Position numbers and translations under genes: made by a program
In this document: positions 15,907-22,857 of the stretch, piece by piece
Layout of the letters: each line of letters opens with the position of its first letter
How positions within the stretch are numbered: the first letter of the stretch is position 1
The notes under the pieces: generated by a model
The model's database searches: none
Seen by the model: only the letters and a program-made list of their open reading frames with translations
Told to the model about the DNA's origin: nothing
From: Dehalococcoidia bacterium
GTDB taxonomy: Bacteria > Chloroflexota > Dehalococcoidia > Dehalococcoidales > RBG-16-60-22
Assembly: GCA_030615035.1 (NCBI GenBank)
Contig: JAUXAC010000009.1
Span: 1-44,384, forward strand
Length of the DNA: 44,384 nt
Direction: 5' to 3'

Positions 15907-16809
15907 TTACAGTTTTTGCGAATATAGAGTTATACCATCTGAAAGATTAATCGCCCTATTGATGGCATGCACGCTTCGTAGCAGGGGCAATGCGTACTTG
16001 AGCAAGCTATAGCGGCGCAGGAAGTTTATCGGAGCGTATAGCCCGGAACTGTCGCTGGTTGCCGCAGCAACTGTCGCTGTTTCAGTCACCCGAAAAGGGC
16101 TAAAACCTGTTTCCTTCATCATATGCTGAAGAGTGCTCCTCGAAAAGAAATGCAGGTGCTCCGGGATATTCAGGTGCCGCCATTTACTTCTGACAATTCG
16201 GGGCCACAGCCCACTAATATCGTGGGTAACAACTACTAGGGTTGCTCCGGGCTTCATGAACTGGTTGATTGCGTGCAGTGTGCCTTTGGGATCCGGAAGA
16301 TGTTCTATTGTGAGAACCATAGTCACGAGGTCGAAAAAGTTCTCAGGAAAATCTAGGTCATCTATTAGTCCGGTGAAGACCTTTAGCCCCAGCTTATTGC
16401 GGGCATATTCCGTGGCGTATGTTGAGATGTCAACTCCATAAGTATCCCAGCCCAATTCGCGGAAGCGCTTGAGCATGATACCCATGCTACAGCCAACATC
16501 CAGTAGCCTGGCTGGATTTATATATTTTATCGGGCGAAGGATTTCATCTGCGACGAATGCGAGGTGGCTTTCAAGCATCCTGTAGTCTGGATAGCCAAAA
16601 GTTGCATCTCCTTGGAATTCCCTATTGCAATAGTAGCCACTTGTATCATATATCTTTGCGATATCAGCCAAGCATGGCATGGGATTAAGATATACGAGAC
16701 CGCAATTCGAACATTGAACTATATTGAATGAGCGGACTGTAAATAGGCGTTTGGACTTGCTGCTGCCGCACAGGTTGCAGACAGCGTTATCTTTTCTTGT
16801 GTTATGCAA
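15907..16809 (-). CDS. Class I SAM-dependent methyltransferase with N-terminal zinc ribbon
   Basis: A 300-residue enzyme. A zinc ribbon (Cys11, 14, 33, 36) is followed by a Methyltransf_23-type Rossmann domain with LLDVGCSMG near residues 102-110, YGVDIS after it, and an IEHLPDP motif. C-terminal residues form a helical cap. Such enzymes are common in surface-polysaccharide and antibiotic sugar pathways, methylating or cleaving sugar precursors; the substrate here is unknown. The start is TTG, supported by GGGAG five bases upstream. It is the only gene in the segment bounded by the tRNA-fMet copies, so it was probably brought in by that insertion. Stop is at 15907, 30 bases from the left tRNA fragment. 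Confidence 0.85.
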   Translation of the reverse strand: MHNTRKDNAVCNLCGSSKSKRLFTVRSFNIVQCSNCGLVYLNPMPCLADIAKIYDTSGYYCNREFQGDATFGYPDYRMLESHLAFVADEILRPIKYINPARLLDVGCSMGIMLKRFRELGWDTYGVDISTYATEYARNKLGLKVFTGLIDDLDFPENFFDLVTMVLTIEHLPDPKGTLHAINQFMKPGATLVVVTHDISGLWPRIVRSKWRHLNIPEHLHFFSRSTLQHMMKETGFSPFRVTETATVAAATSDSSGLYAPINFLRRYSLLKYALPLLRSVHAINRAINLSDGITLYSQKL

Positions 16810-16884
16810 ATCGGCTCCCTTGCTTAACTATAACATCATATGGGAAAATAAAAAAAGGAAGCATCTCTACTTCCGGTATTACCT

Positions 16885-16959
16885 TGGTAGCGGGGGTTGG
16901 ATTCGAACCAACGACCTTTGGGTTATGAGCCCAACGAGCTTCCACTGCTCCACCCCGCG
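16885..16959 (-). tRNA. tRNA-fMet (CAT), initiator
   Basis: A complete cloverleaf with anticodon CAT in loop CTCATAA. The anticodon stem ends in three G-C pairs (GGG/CCC), and the first acceptor position is mismatched (C1 opposite U72); both mark initiator tRNA. The usual bacterial mismatch is C1-A72, so U72 is uncommon. A73 and CCA are encoded (16885-16888). It is the right boundary of the segment carrying the methyltransferase. Confidence 0.95.
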
Positions 16960-17047
16960 TTGCTGTATCCTATTATATCCAGTCTTCTATCTGCTCTGCG
17001 TTTTTAGTATAATTCCTAGTTAGACGGGGTGTCAAGCCTGATGTTAC

Positions 17048-17059
17048 TAAACAATCTCA
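17048..17059. repeat. Solo copy of the repeat-family end motif
   Basis: TAAACAATCTCA is identical to the outer end of the composite repeat at 22792-22803, and ten bases of it match the end near 26037-26046. No palindrome accompanies it. It may be a remnant of such an element or a chance match. Confidence 0.3.
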
Positions 17060-17069
17060 GCATAAAGCA

Positions 17070-17098
17070 TTGACCAGATAAAGTAAATGGGTTACACT
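17070..17098 (+). promoter_or_regulatory. Promoter giving a leaderless DUF72 message
   Basis: TTGACC (17070-17075), 17 bases, TACACT (17093-17098). The expected start of transcription, seven bases past the -10 box, falls on the A of the ATG at 17105. No SD is present. Confidence 0.55.
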
Positions 17099-17104
17099 AG
17101 AAGC

Positions 17105-17872
17105 ATGATATACCTTGGTACCTCGGGATTTAGCTATGATGATTGGGTAGGAAGCTTCTACCCGATAGGCATGCCCAAGCGGGAATGGCTTACCTATTAT
17201 GCCCGCGAATTTAATACCTGTGAGATAAACTCGACCTATTACGCGTTACCTAAACCGTCTAGCTTAAAAGCCATGACTGAGAAAACAGGCGAAGGTTTTC
17301 TATTTTCGATTAAAGCGAATCAAGAGATGACGCACAAACGAGAAGATAATGCCCCGGTTTTCAAGGCTTTTTGTGAGATATTGGAGTCTGTCATTACTGC
17401 TGGGAAGCTAGGCTGCGTTCTGGCTCAGTTCCCATATAGTTTCGGGTTTAATCGCCATAACTTAGATTACCTCAGGCTAGTTAGGGAAAGATTGGGTGAA
17501 CTGCCGGTAGTGATTGAGTTTCGTAATGCCCGGTGGCTAAGGAAAGAGGTTTTTGACTGGCTTCGGCAGCATGATTTAGGCTTCTGTTGTGTTGATGAAC
17601 CACAGCTACCCAATCTTCTGCCGCCAGTAGCTGAGGTAACAAGTAAGATAGGCTATGTTCGCTTTCACGGGCGTAACAGTGCCAAGTGGTGGCAGCATGA
17701 GCAAGCTTACGAGAGGTATGACTATAGCTATACTCCGCAAGAGCTCAGCGAGTGGTTGCCCAAGATTCGGAAACTTGATAAAATAGTAGAAAAGACTTTT
17801 GTCTTCGCCAATAATCACTGGCGCGGGCAATCAATCGGTACCATTCGCCAGTTGCGGATAATGCTGGACTAA
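17105..17872 (+). CDS. DUF72 (YecE-like) protein
   Basis: A 255-residue cytoplasmic protein of the DUF72 family, a TIM-barrel fold of unknown activity. The N-terminal LGTSGFSYDDWVGSFYP, then NTCEINSTYYALP, the mid SIKANQEMTH and the late RFHGRN and FANNHW motifs are characteristic. ATG 17105 is preferred to the upstream in-frame ATG at 17087, because the conserved part begins right after it and a promoter is placed for a leaderless start there. It stands alone, between tRNA-fMet and the DksA-like gene. Confidence 0.85.
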   Translation: MIYLGTSGFSYDDWVGSFYPIGMPKREWLTYYAREFNTCEINSTYYALPKPSSLKAMTEKTGEGFLFSIKANQEMTHKREDNAPVFKAFCEILESVITAGKLGCVLAQFPYSFGFNRHNLDYLRLVRERLGELPVVIEFRNARWLRKEVFDWLRQHDLGFCCVDEPQLPNLLPPVAEVTSKIGYVRFHGRNSAKWWQHEQAYERYDYSYTPQELSEWLPKIRKLDKIVEKTFVFANNHWRGQSIGTIRQLRIMLD

Positions 17873-17901
17873 TCTTTTCTTTTATCTTTTGCGGTATCCT
17901 C

Positions 17902-17929
17902 TTGCAAAATAATTAATTATAGTTATAAT
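17902..17929 (+). promoter_or_regulatory. Promoter of the dksA-like/lspA/rluD-like operon
   Basis: TTGCAA (17902-17907), 16 bases, TATAAT (17924-17929) in an AT-rich stretch. The message would start near 17936 and include the leader hairpin at 17962-18000. Confidence 0.5.
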
Positions 17930-17961
17930 TATACATACATAAGATTATAAAATAACGTGTG

Positions 17962-18000
17962 AGCTTAAGATGGGGGAAGCGGAGTACTCCATCTTAAACT
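17962..18000 (+). promoter_or_regulatory. Leader hairpin before the TraR/DksA-like gene
   Basis: AGCTTAAGATGG (17962-17973) pairs with CCATCTTAAACT (17989-18000) with one mismatch, around a 15-base loop that is GA-rich. No T tract follows, so it is not a terminator. It ends 22 bases before the ATG and might protect the message or bind a regulator; no known riboswitch is recognised. Confidence 0.45.
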
Positions 18001-18021
18001 GATAATTAGGGGGAGGGGAAA

Positions 18022-18402
18022 ATGACAACTAATTTCAACATACTTCGTTCGCGTTTGAAGAGTGAGCGAAAGCGCTTAATTGAGGAATTGGAGCAACTAA
18101 GAGCTAGCGCCAACACCACAGAGGATAGGCGAGAGGGTAGTCCTTTTGGTAAGAGGGAGGAGGAGGCGACGGAGACCCTGGAGCTAGAGAAGCGGCTAGC
18201 TTTGGAGAAGCGTATAAGAGAGCAGTTGGTTGGCGTAGAGCATGCTTTACATAAATTTGAAGAAGGAACCTATGGCTTATGTGATAATTGCGGACAACCT
18301 ATAGACCCGGCTCGATTGGAAGCACTTCCACAGGCAAGCTTATGTATGAATTGTAAAGCTCAGCAGGCAAAGAATGCGAAAGGTAAATCGTCTCCAGGAT
18401 AG
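18022..18402 (+). CDS. TraR/DksA family zinc finger protein
   Basis: A 126-residue protein with a long charged coiled coil (about residues 7-80) followed by a four-cysteine zinc finger (Cys87, 90, 108, 111). DksA relatives bind the secondary channel of RNA polymerase and change promoter response. The coiled-coil tip lacks the usual Asp-x-x-Asp-Ala of DksA as far as I can see, so function may differ. A purine-rich GGGGGAGGGG SD precedes the ATG. Its end overlaps lspA by 29 bases, showing an operon. Confidence 0.85.
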   Translation: MTTNFNILRSRLKSERKRLIEELEQLRASANTTEDRREGSPFGKREEEATETLELEKRLALEKRIREQLVGVEHALHKFEEGTYGLCDNCGQPIDPARLEALPQASLCMNCKAQQAKNAKGKSSPG

Positions 18403-18871
18403 GTGGCAGAATGCGGTCTTTTTCCTTACCGGGTTACTAATAGTGGTTGCTGACCAGTTCAGCAAGGCGTGGATAAGGACCAATCTACCTGAGGGGCGAT
18501 CGTTATTTGAGACAGGATTCTTGCGAATAACCCGTGTTCACAATACCGGGGCTGCCTTTGGTTTATTCCCAGACCAAGTATTGGCTCTCATCATCGTTGC
18601 TTTAATAGGTATTACTGCTATTTTGGTCTATGTTCTTATTGTTTCTCGCTATTTTCCCTTACCTGACGGTATGCTGGGCAAGCTGGCCCTCGGCCTGGTT
18701 TTTGGCGGCACATTGGGTAACCTGTTTGACCGACTTTGCTCTGGCTATGTTACCGATTTTATTGATTTTGGTTTCTGGCCGGCGTTTAACATCGCTGACT
18801 CCGCCGTAACTGTTGGCATTATCATATTTGCTTATTCTCTCCTTCGCTCAGCTCGAGCCGAGAAGCGCTAG
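18374..18871 (+). CDS. lspA: Lipoprotein signal peptidase (signal peptidase II)
   Basis: A 165-residue inner-membrane aspartic protease that removes signal peptides from lipoproteins. Four hydrophobic segments lie near 15-27, 69-91, 103-118 and 138-157. The catalytic pair is Asp128 (VTDFID) and Asp142 (FNIADS); ITRVHNTGAAFG at 52-63 is the conserved loop. The start overlaps the DksA-like gene and has no clear SD, which fits coupling. A likely substrate in the window is the lipoprotein at 33036. Confidence 0.93.
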   Translation: MRKVNRLQDRWQNAVFFLTGLLIVVADQFSKAWIRTNLPEGRSLFETGFLRITRVHNTGAAFGLFPDQVLALIIVALIGITAILVYVLIVSRYFPLPDGMLGKLALGLVFGGTLGNLFDRLCSGYVTDFIDFGFWPAFNIADSAVTVGIIIFAYSLLRSARAEKR

Positions 18872-18872
18872 G

Positions 18873-19769
18873 ATGGACAAAACATATCGTTTTGCAGCTG
18901 ATAAGTCGGGGGCCCGCCTTGATAAGTTTGTTATTGGGAAGTGCCCAGAGCTCTCCCGAACACACGCGCAAAAGCTTATTGGCGAGGGCTACATCACGGT
19001 TAACGGGCATGTGGCTAAGGCAAGTCTCAAACTTAATGCTGGTGATAGGGTAGATATTGTCATACCCCCCACTCCACCCAGTCCCTTAGAGCCTGAGGCA
19101 ATCCCATTAAATATTATTTATGAAGACGACGACCTTCTGGTTGTGGATAAGCCAGCCGGACTGGCTGTCCACCCCGCCCCGGGACACCCCGCTCATACCT
19201 TGGTTAATGCCATTCTGTCCCACTTTCCTCACCTGGCTGATATCAGTGATTCACTGCGGCCGGGAGTTGTGCATCGGTTGGATAAGGATACCTCAGGGGT
19301 GATGCTGGTAGCCAAGAACAGAGCAGCCCAGGCTAATTTGATAAGCCAGTTCAGGGCTCGCTCCATAGCAAAAGCTTATCTGGTACTGGTTAAAGGGCGG
19401 CTCACCCCGGAGCGTGGCATTATTGAGGCGGCGGTTGGGCGTGACCCAAGTAATCGGAAGCGCATGGCGGTGGTAACTCTGGGCAGGGAAGCGCGCACTG
19501 AATATCAGGTAATTAAATATACAGGTAACTATACCCTGCTTGAGGTCATGCCGGAGACAGGGCGCACCCACCAGATACGGGTCCACCTTTCCGCCATCGG
19601 CTACCCGGTGGTAGGGGACCCGGTGTATGGGGTGAGGTCACCCCACCTGTCACGGCAGTTTCTGCACGCCTGCCGGCTGGGTTTCAAGTTGCCGTCCACT
19701 GGCGAGTATGTGGAGTTTAAGTCTGAGCTGCCGCCAGATTTGGAGCAGGCGTTAAGGGATATAGGCTAG
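18873..19769 (+). CDS. RluA/RluD family 23S rRNA pseudouridine synthase
   Basis: A 298-residue RNA-modifying enzyme with an N-terminal S4 domain (about 14-70) and the RluA catalytic domain. The catalytic aspartate is Asp137 in HRLDKDTSG, and GRTHQIRVHLS near 225 is the conserved C-terminal motif. RluD-type enzymes modify helix 69 of 23S rRNA; the target here is inferred. ATG 18873 follows the lspA stop by one base. An in-frame extension to 18813 lies inside lspA and is rejected. A composite repeat with hairpins lies behind it. Confidence 0.9.
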   Translation: MDKTYRFAADKSGARLDKFVIGKCPELSRTHAQKLIGEGYITVNGHVAKASLKLNAGDRVDIVIPPTPPSPLEPEAIPLNIIYEDDDLLVVDKPAGLAVHPAPGHPAHTLVNAILSHFPHLADISDSLRPGVVHRLDKDTSGVMLVAKNRAAQANLISQFRARSIAKAYLVLVKGRLTPERGIIEAAVGRDPSNRKRMAVVTLGREARTEYQVIKYTGNYTLLEVMPETGRTHQIRVHLSAIGYPVVGDPVYGVRSPHLSRQFLHACRLGFKLPSTGEYVEFKSELPPDLEQALRDIG

Positions 19770-19778
19770 TTATCTAGA

Positions 19779-19862
19779 TTTTATTAACCCCATCCCCTTT
19801 ATCCCCTTCCCCTTAGTAAGGGGAAGGGGAAGATTTTGAGAAGAGGGGCTAACGCCCCTCTT
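19779..19862. repeat. Composite palindromic repeat, copy 2 (reverse orientation)
   Basis: In plus-strand order: tail TTAACCCCATCCCCTTTAT, main palindrome CCCCTTCCCCTTA-G-TAAGGGGAAGGGG (19803-19829), and hairpin AAGAGGGGC-TAAC-GCCCCTCTT (19841-19862). The module order is the mirror image of copy 1, so orientation is reversed. It lies between the rluD-like gene and gltX and may act as a terminator. Confidence 0.75.
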
Positions 19863-19944
19863 AAACACCCATACTTCTAGAATCTTGGTGGGTGGGGTGG
19901 TAGAATGGGTAAGAAAATAAGCTGAGGCTACTGGAAAGTCTAAA

Positions 19945-21420
19945 ATGAACAAATCAGTTAGAGTGCGCTTTGCGCCAAGTCCAACCGGCTACCCCCATGT
20001 GGGCAATATCAGGACTGCCCTGTTTAACTGGCTCTTTGCCCGGCACGAGGGGGGCACTTTCATTGTCCGTATTGAGGATACTGATGTTACCCGGAAGGTC
20101 AAGGGTGCGGTGGAAGCCGTCCTTGATGGCTTGCGCTGGCTGGGGCTGGACTGGGATGAGGGGCCGGAGGTGGGGGGTAAATACGGCCCTTATTTTCAAT
20201 CACAGCGTCTGGAGCTATACCGGGAGGCAGCCGAGCGCCTGATTTCGCAGGGAAATGCCTACCATTGTTACTGTTCCACCCAGCGTCTGGAGGAGATGCG
20301 GGCGGAGCAGGTAAGGCGCAAGCAGCCGCCGGGCTATGACCGGCATTGTCGTGAGCTGAGTGCAGAGGAGCGAGGGCGAAAGGAAGCTGAAGGCATCACT
20401 CCCGTGGTGCGTTTCAAGACGCCGCTTGAGAGGCAGACCAGGTTTAACGACCTAATCTGGGGTGAGGTAACATTTGAAAATAGTACCATTGATGATTTTG
20501 TGTTGCTCAAGTCGGATGGCTATCCTACCTATCACCTTGCCAATATAGTTGATGACCACTCGATGGAAGTCAGCCATGTGCTCCGGGCTGAGGAGTGGCT
20601 AGCCAGCACCCCCCGCCACCTTCTTCTATATCAGGCTATGGGTTTTACCCCTCCACAGTTTGCGCATTTACCAATGATACTGGGTTCTGACCGTGCCAAA
20701 TTGAGTAAGCGGCACGGCGCAGTCTCCATTACCGACTATCATGAGCAGGGTTATCTACCCGAAACAATGGTGAATTTCCTTGCTTTGCTCGGCTGGTCTC
20801 TGGATGATAAAACAGAGATTATGTCGAAGCAGGAGCTTATAAATAACTTTTCTCTGGAACGGATTAGCCGGACGGCAGCCGTCTTTAATCATGATAAGCT
20901 CGGCTGGATGAACGGGGTATATATCCGCAGTTTGGGTCTGGAGGATTTTACCAAGCGGGCTCTCCCGTTTCTGGATAAGGGCTTGCCTCGGCAGGTGAAG
21001 CGGCCACTAGATATTGAATACGTCAGGCAGATTATGCCACTTGTTCAGGAGCGGGCTAAGACTCTGGCTGAGGTGCCGAAGCTGGTTGAGTTTTTCTTCG
21101 TTGATGAGCTTGACTATAAAGAGCATCCGCCGATAGGCAAGAATATGAGTCGGGAATCAGCCATTAAAGCATTAGAGGCAGGGCAGCAAAAATTAAAGCA
21201 AATAGAAGTATTTGACGAAGAATCTCTTGAGGCTGTGCTCAGACCTCTGGCGGAGGAGCTGGGGCTGAAGACAGGTCAGCTCTTTGGCATACTGAGGGTA
21301 GCAGTTACGGGTCGGACGGCAGCACCCCCGTTATTCCAGACCATGGCGGTGCTGGGTAAAGAACAGTGCCTGAGGCGAATTAAATCGGCGCTGGACAGGC
21401 TATCCGCCTTTAAAGGTTGA
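19945..21420 (+). CDS. gltX: Glutamyl-tRNA synthetase
   Basis: A 491-residue class I synthetase that charges tRNA with glutamate. The HIGH-like signature is HVGN within PTGYPHVGNIRTAL (about 12-25), and KLSKRHG near residue 252 is the KMSKS-like motif. A helical anticodon-binding domain fills the C-terminal third. Four cysteines of the zinc-type GluRS are not complete (CYCS is present). It may be non-discriminating if GatCAB is used for glutamine, but a tRNA-Gln gene exists in the window and does not decide this. A weak GGAAAG precedes the ATG. Confidence 0.94.
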   Translation: MNKSVRVRFAPSPTGYPHVGNIRTALFNWLFARHEGGTFIVRIEDTDVTRKVKGAVEAVLDGLRWLGLDWDEGPEVGGKYGPYFQSQRLELYREAAERLISQGNAYHCYCSTQRLEEMRAEQVRRKQPPGYDRHCRELSAEERGRKEAEGITPVVRFKTPLERQTRFNDLIWGEVTFENSTIDDFVLLKSDGYPTYHLANIVDDHSMEVSHVLRAEEWLASTPRHLLLYQAMGFTPPQFAHLPMILGSDRAKLSKRHGAVSITDYHEQGYLPETMVNFLALLGWSLDDKTEIMSKQELINNFSLERISRTAAVFNHDKLGWMNGVYIRSLGLEDFTKRALPFLDKGLPRQVKRPLDIEYVRQIMPLVQERAKTLAEVPKLVEFFFVDELDYKEHPPIGKNMSRESAIKALEAGQQKLKQIEVFDEESLEAVLRPLAEELGLKTGQLFGILRVAVTGRTAAPPLFQTMAVLGKEQCLRRIKSALDRLSAFKG

Positions 21421-21458
21421 GACGGCCAGAAGAGAACGAGTTGACATAAGGAGAGCCT

Positions 21459-21851
21459 ATGTTGAGAAGCATTAAAGACTGGCTCATAGTTGGGCTGTTA
21501 CTATTGGATGAGGTGGCGGCATTAGTTTTAGTGCTGCTAGTCTTGTGGTTTTTCAAAATAAGAATTTCTTTTGAGATTGTGATTGTTATTGCATTGCTGC
21601 TTGGTACCTTTGTCTTCATAACGCATAAGGTGATTATACCCAGTTTTCATAAGAGAAAGGTTACCGGCTCGGAAGGAATGATGGGCCTTGTGGGTGAGGT
21701 GATAGAACCGCTGGCGCCGGTTGGAGTTGTCCGGGTTGAGGGCGAATTGTGGAAAGCAAAATCGGTTGATGATGATATAGCGGCGGGTGAGGATGTAGAA
21801 ATTCTGAGATTAGAAAAGCTCACCTTAGAGGTCAGGCGTAAAGACAAGTAG
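21459..21851 (+). CDS. NfeD-like membrane protein with OB-fold domain
   Basis: A 130-residue protein with two hydrophobic helices (about 8-31 and 37-57) and a soluble C-terminal OB-fold (from ~70) typical of the NfeD C-terminal domain: GLVGEVIEPLAPVGVVRVEGELWKA is the family segment (positions 74-98). NfeD proteins work next to stomatin/SPFH proteins at the membrane, but none is encoded here. AGGAG precedes the ATG. It follows gltX by 38 bases. Confidence 0.8.
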   Translation: MLRSIKDWLIVGLLLLDEVAALVLVLLVLWFFKIRISFEIVIVIALLLGTFVFITHKVIIPSFHKRKVTGSEGMMGLVGEVIEPLAPVGVVRVEGELWKAKSVDDDIAAGEDVEILRLEKLTLEVRRKDK

Positions 21852-21875
21852 TCATGAGGCTTATAGTCTTTCGCC

Positions 21876-22016
21876 TTACTTCCTTTTCCGCTTGGTAAAG
21901 CCAAATTTAACTTTTTTACCTTTAGGCTTGTCCTTCTTGTTTATATTTTTGATGAAGGTTTTCAGGTCAGTCAGAGGTTTATCAGTCATGAAGGCGATGT
22001 CCTTTTCTAGTTGCAC
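21876..22016 (-). CDS. Small lysine-rich basic protein, unknown function
   Basis: A frame of 46 codons from GTG 22016, or 37 from an internal ATG at 21989 with AAAGGA ten bases upstream. The first half is amphipathic (LTDLKTFIKNI) and the second half extremely basic, ending KFGFTKRKRK. This suggests a nucleic-acid- or ribosome-binding peptide. A promoter-like TTGGCT-18-TAAAAT lies just upstream on the same strand. It converges on the NfeD-like gene. No family is recognised; the small size leaves doubt. Confidence 0.5.
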   Translation of the reverse strand: MQLEKDIAFMTDKPLTDLKTFIKNINKKDKPKGKKVKFGFTKRKRK

Positions 22017-22170
22017 TATTTACATTTAATTTTATCATATACTTGAGCACAAAGCCAATTACGGGTTTATGTTATTACTTGTCTACCTCACCCCTCGAAG
22101 GGTTCTGATGCGTTTCGGTGTATTCCCATGAATATGATATAATTCCCATAAAAAGGGGAGGTGTTAAAAC

Positions 22171-22551
22171 ATGGAGAATATTGGTATTATTTCTACAGCA
22201 GTATTGGCACTCGTAGCCATATTAGGCTTGGTGTATTCTCATGTCAAAGAGTTAGGTGACGTAAAGCAAAAATTATCACAACTCGAAGTTAAGATAGAAC
22301 CATTTTGGATGTTCGTGACACAACAAATACCCGAAATACTTATTCAGCGTAAGGGTAATCCCGAACCACTGACTAGAAGAGATGAGTTACTAATCAAATT
22401 CAAAGACGGGACTATTCTACCCCATGAAAGAGACGAACTATTGCCAGTTCTAGAAGCTGAGAAGAAGCAGGCAGAGAGAGAAAGAGATACAGCACTTCTT
22501 ATAGCTTTAGGTCTCCTTATTGTAGCTCTTGCAGCAACAACTAAAAAATAA
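22171..22551 (+). CDS. Small membrane protein with coiled coil, unknown function
   Basis: A 126-residue protein with one hydrophobic helix near residues 5-22 and another near 107-122. Between them is a soluble part with a coiled-coil-like stretch (residues 25-42) and a charged helix (85-105). GGGGAGGTG lies about nine bases before the ATG, and TATAAT occurs just upstream near 22137-22142. No family is recognised. The two terminal helices would place the soluble part on one side of the membrane. Flanked by repeats, it may be a mobile-region gene. Confidence 0.6.
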   Translation: MENIGIISTAVLALVAILGLVYSHVKELGDVKQKLSQLEVKIEPFWMFVTQQIPEILIQRKGNPEPLTRRDELLIKFKDGTILPHERDELLPVLEAEKKQAERERDTALLIALGLLIVALAATTKK

Positions 22552-22612
22552 CGGTACTATAGAGAGTACTCCCATATGCAACAGGACCCCTCGAAGAGTC
22601 TTCGACCTTTGT

Positions 22613-22670
22613 CCCCCTCTCCTTCAAAAGGAGAGGGGGAAAGATAGAAAAGAGGGGCTTCGCCCCTCTT
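22613..22670. repeat. Composite palindromic repeat, copy 3
   Basis: Main palindrome CCCCCTCTCCTT-CAA-AAGGAGAGGGGG (22613-22639) followed by hairpin AAGAGGGGC-TTC-GCCCCTCTT (22650-22670). Orientation is as in copy 2. No tail module is present on the left. The interval 22552-22857 holds no gene, only copies 3 and 4. Confidence 0.75.
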
Positions 22671-22710
22671 AGACGCCCCCAACCTTATTAGCTTAGAGCA
22701 AGAAGAGTTA

Positions 22711-22803
22711 AAGAGAGGCGAAGCCTCTCTTACATAAACAGTCCCCCTTCCCCTTATCGAGGGGAAGGGGGATAAAGGGGGATGGGGTCAATAAACAATC
22801 TCA
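22711..22803. repeat. Composite palindromic repeat, copy 4
   Basis: Hairpin AAGAGAGGC-GAA-GCCTCTCTT (22711-22731), main palindrome with arms CCCCCTTCCCCT and AGGGGAAGGGGG (22743-22771), tail ATAAAGGGGGATGGGG, and the end motif TAAACAATCTCA (22792-22803). Orientation is as in copy 1, opposite to copy 3, so 3 and 4 form a facing pair. The hairpin arms differ from copies 1-3 by paired changes. Confidence 0.75.
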
Positions 22804-22857
22804 ATATGCCCTCATTGATTTCAAACATAGCAAGGTGCTACACTGTTATCTGAACGT

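Noticed and set aside
22613..22803. Possible CRISPR array from clustered palindromes
   Set aside because: Units differ in orientation and length, there are no regular spacers, and no cas genes are present.
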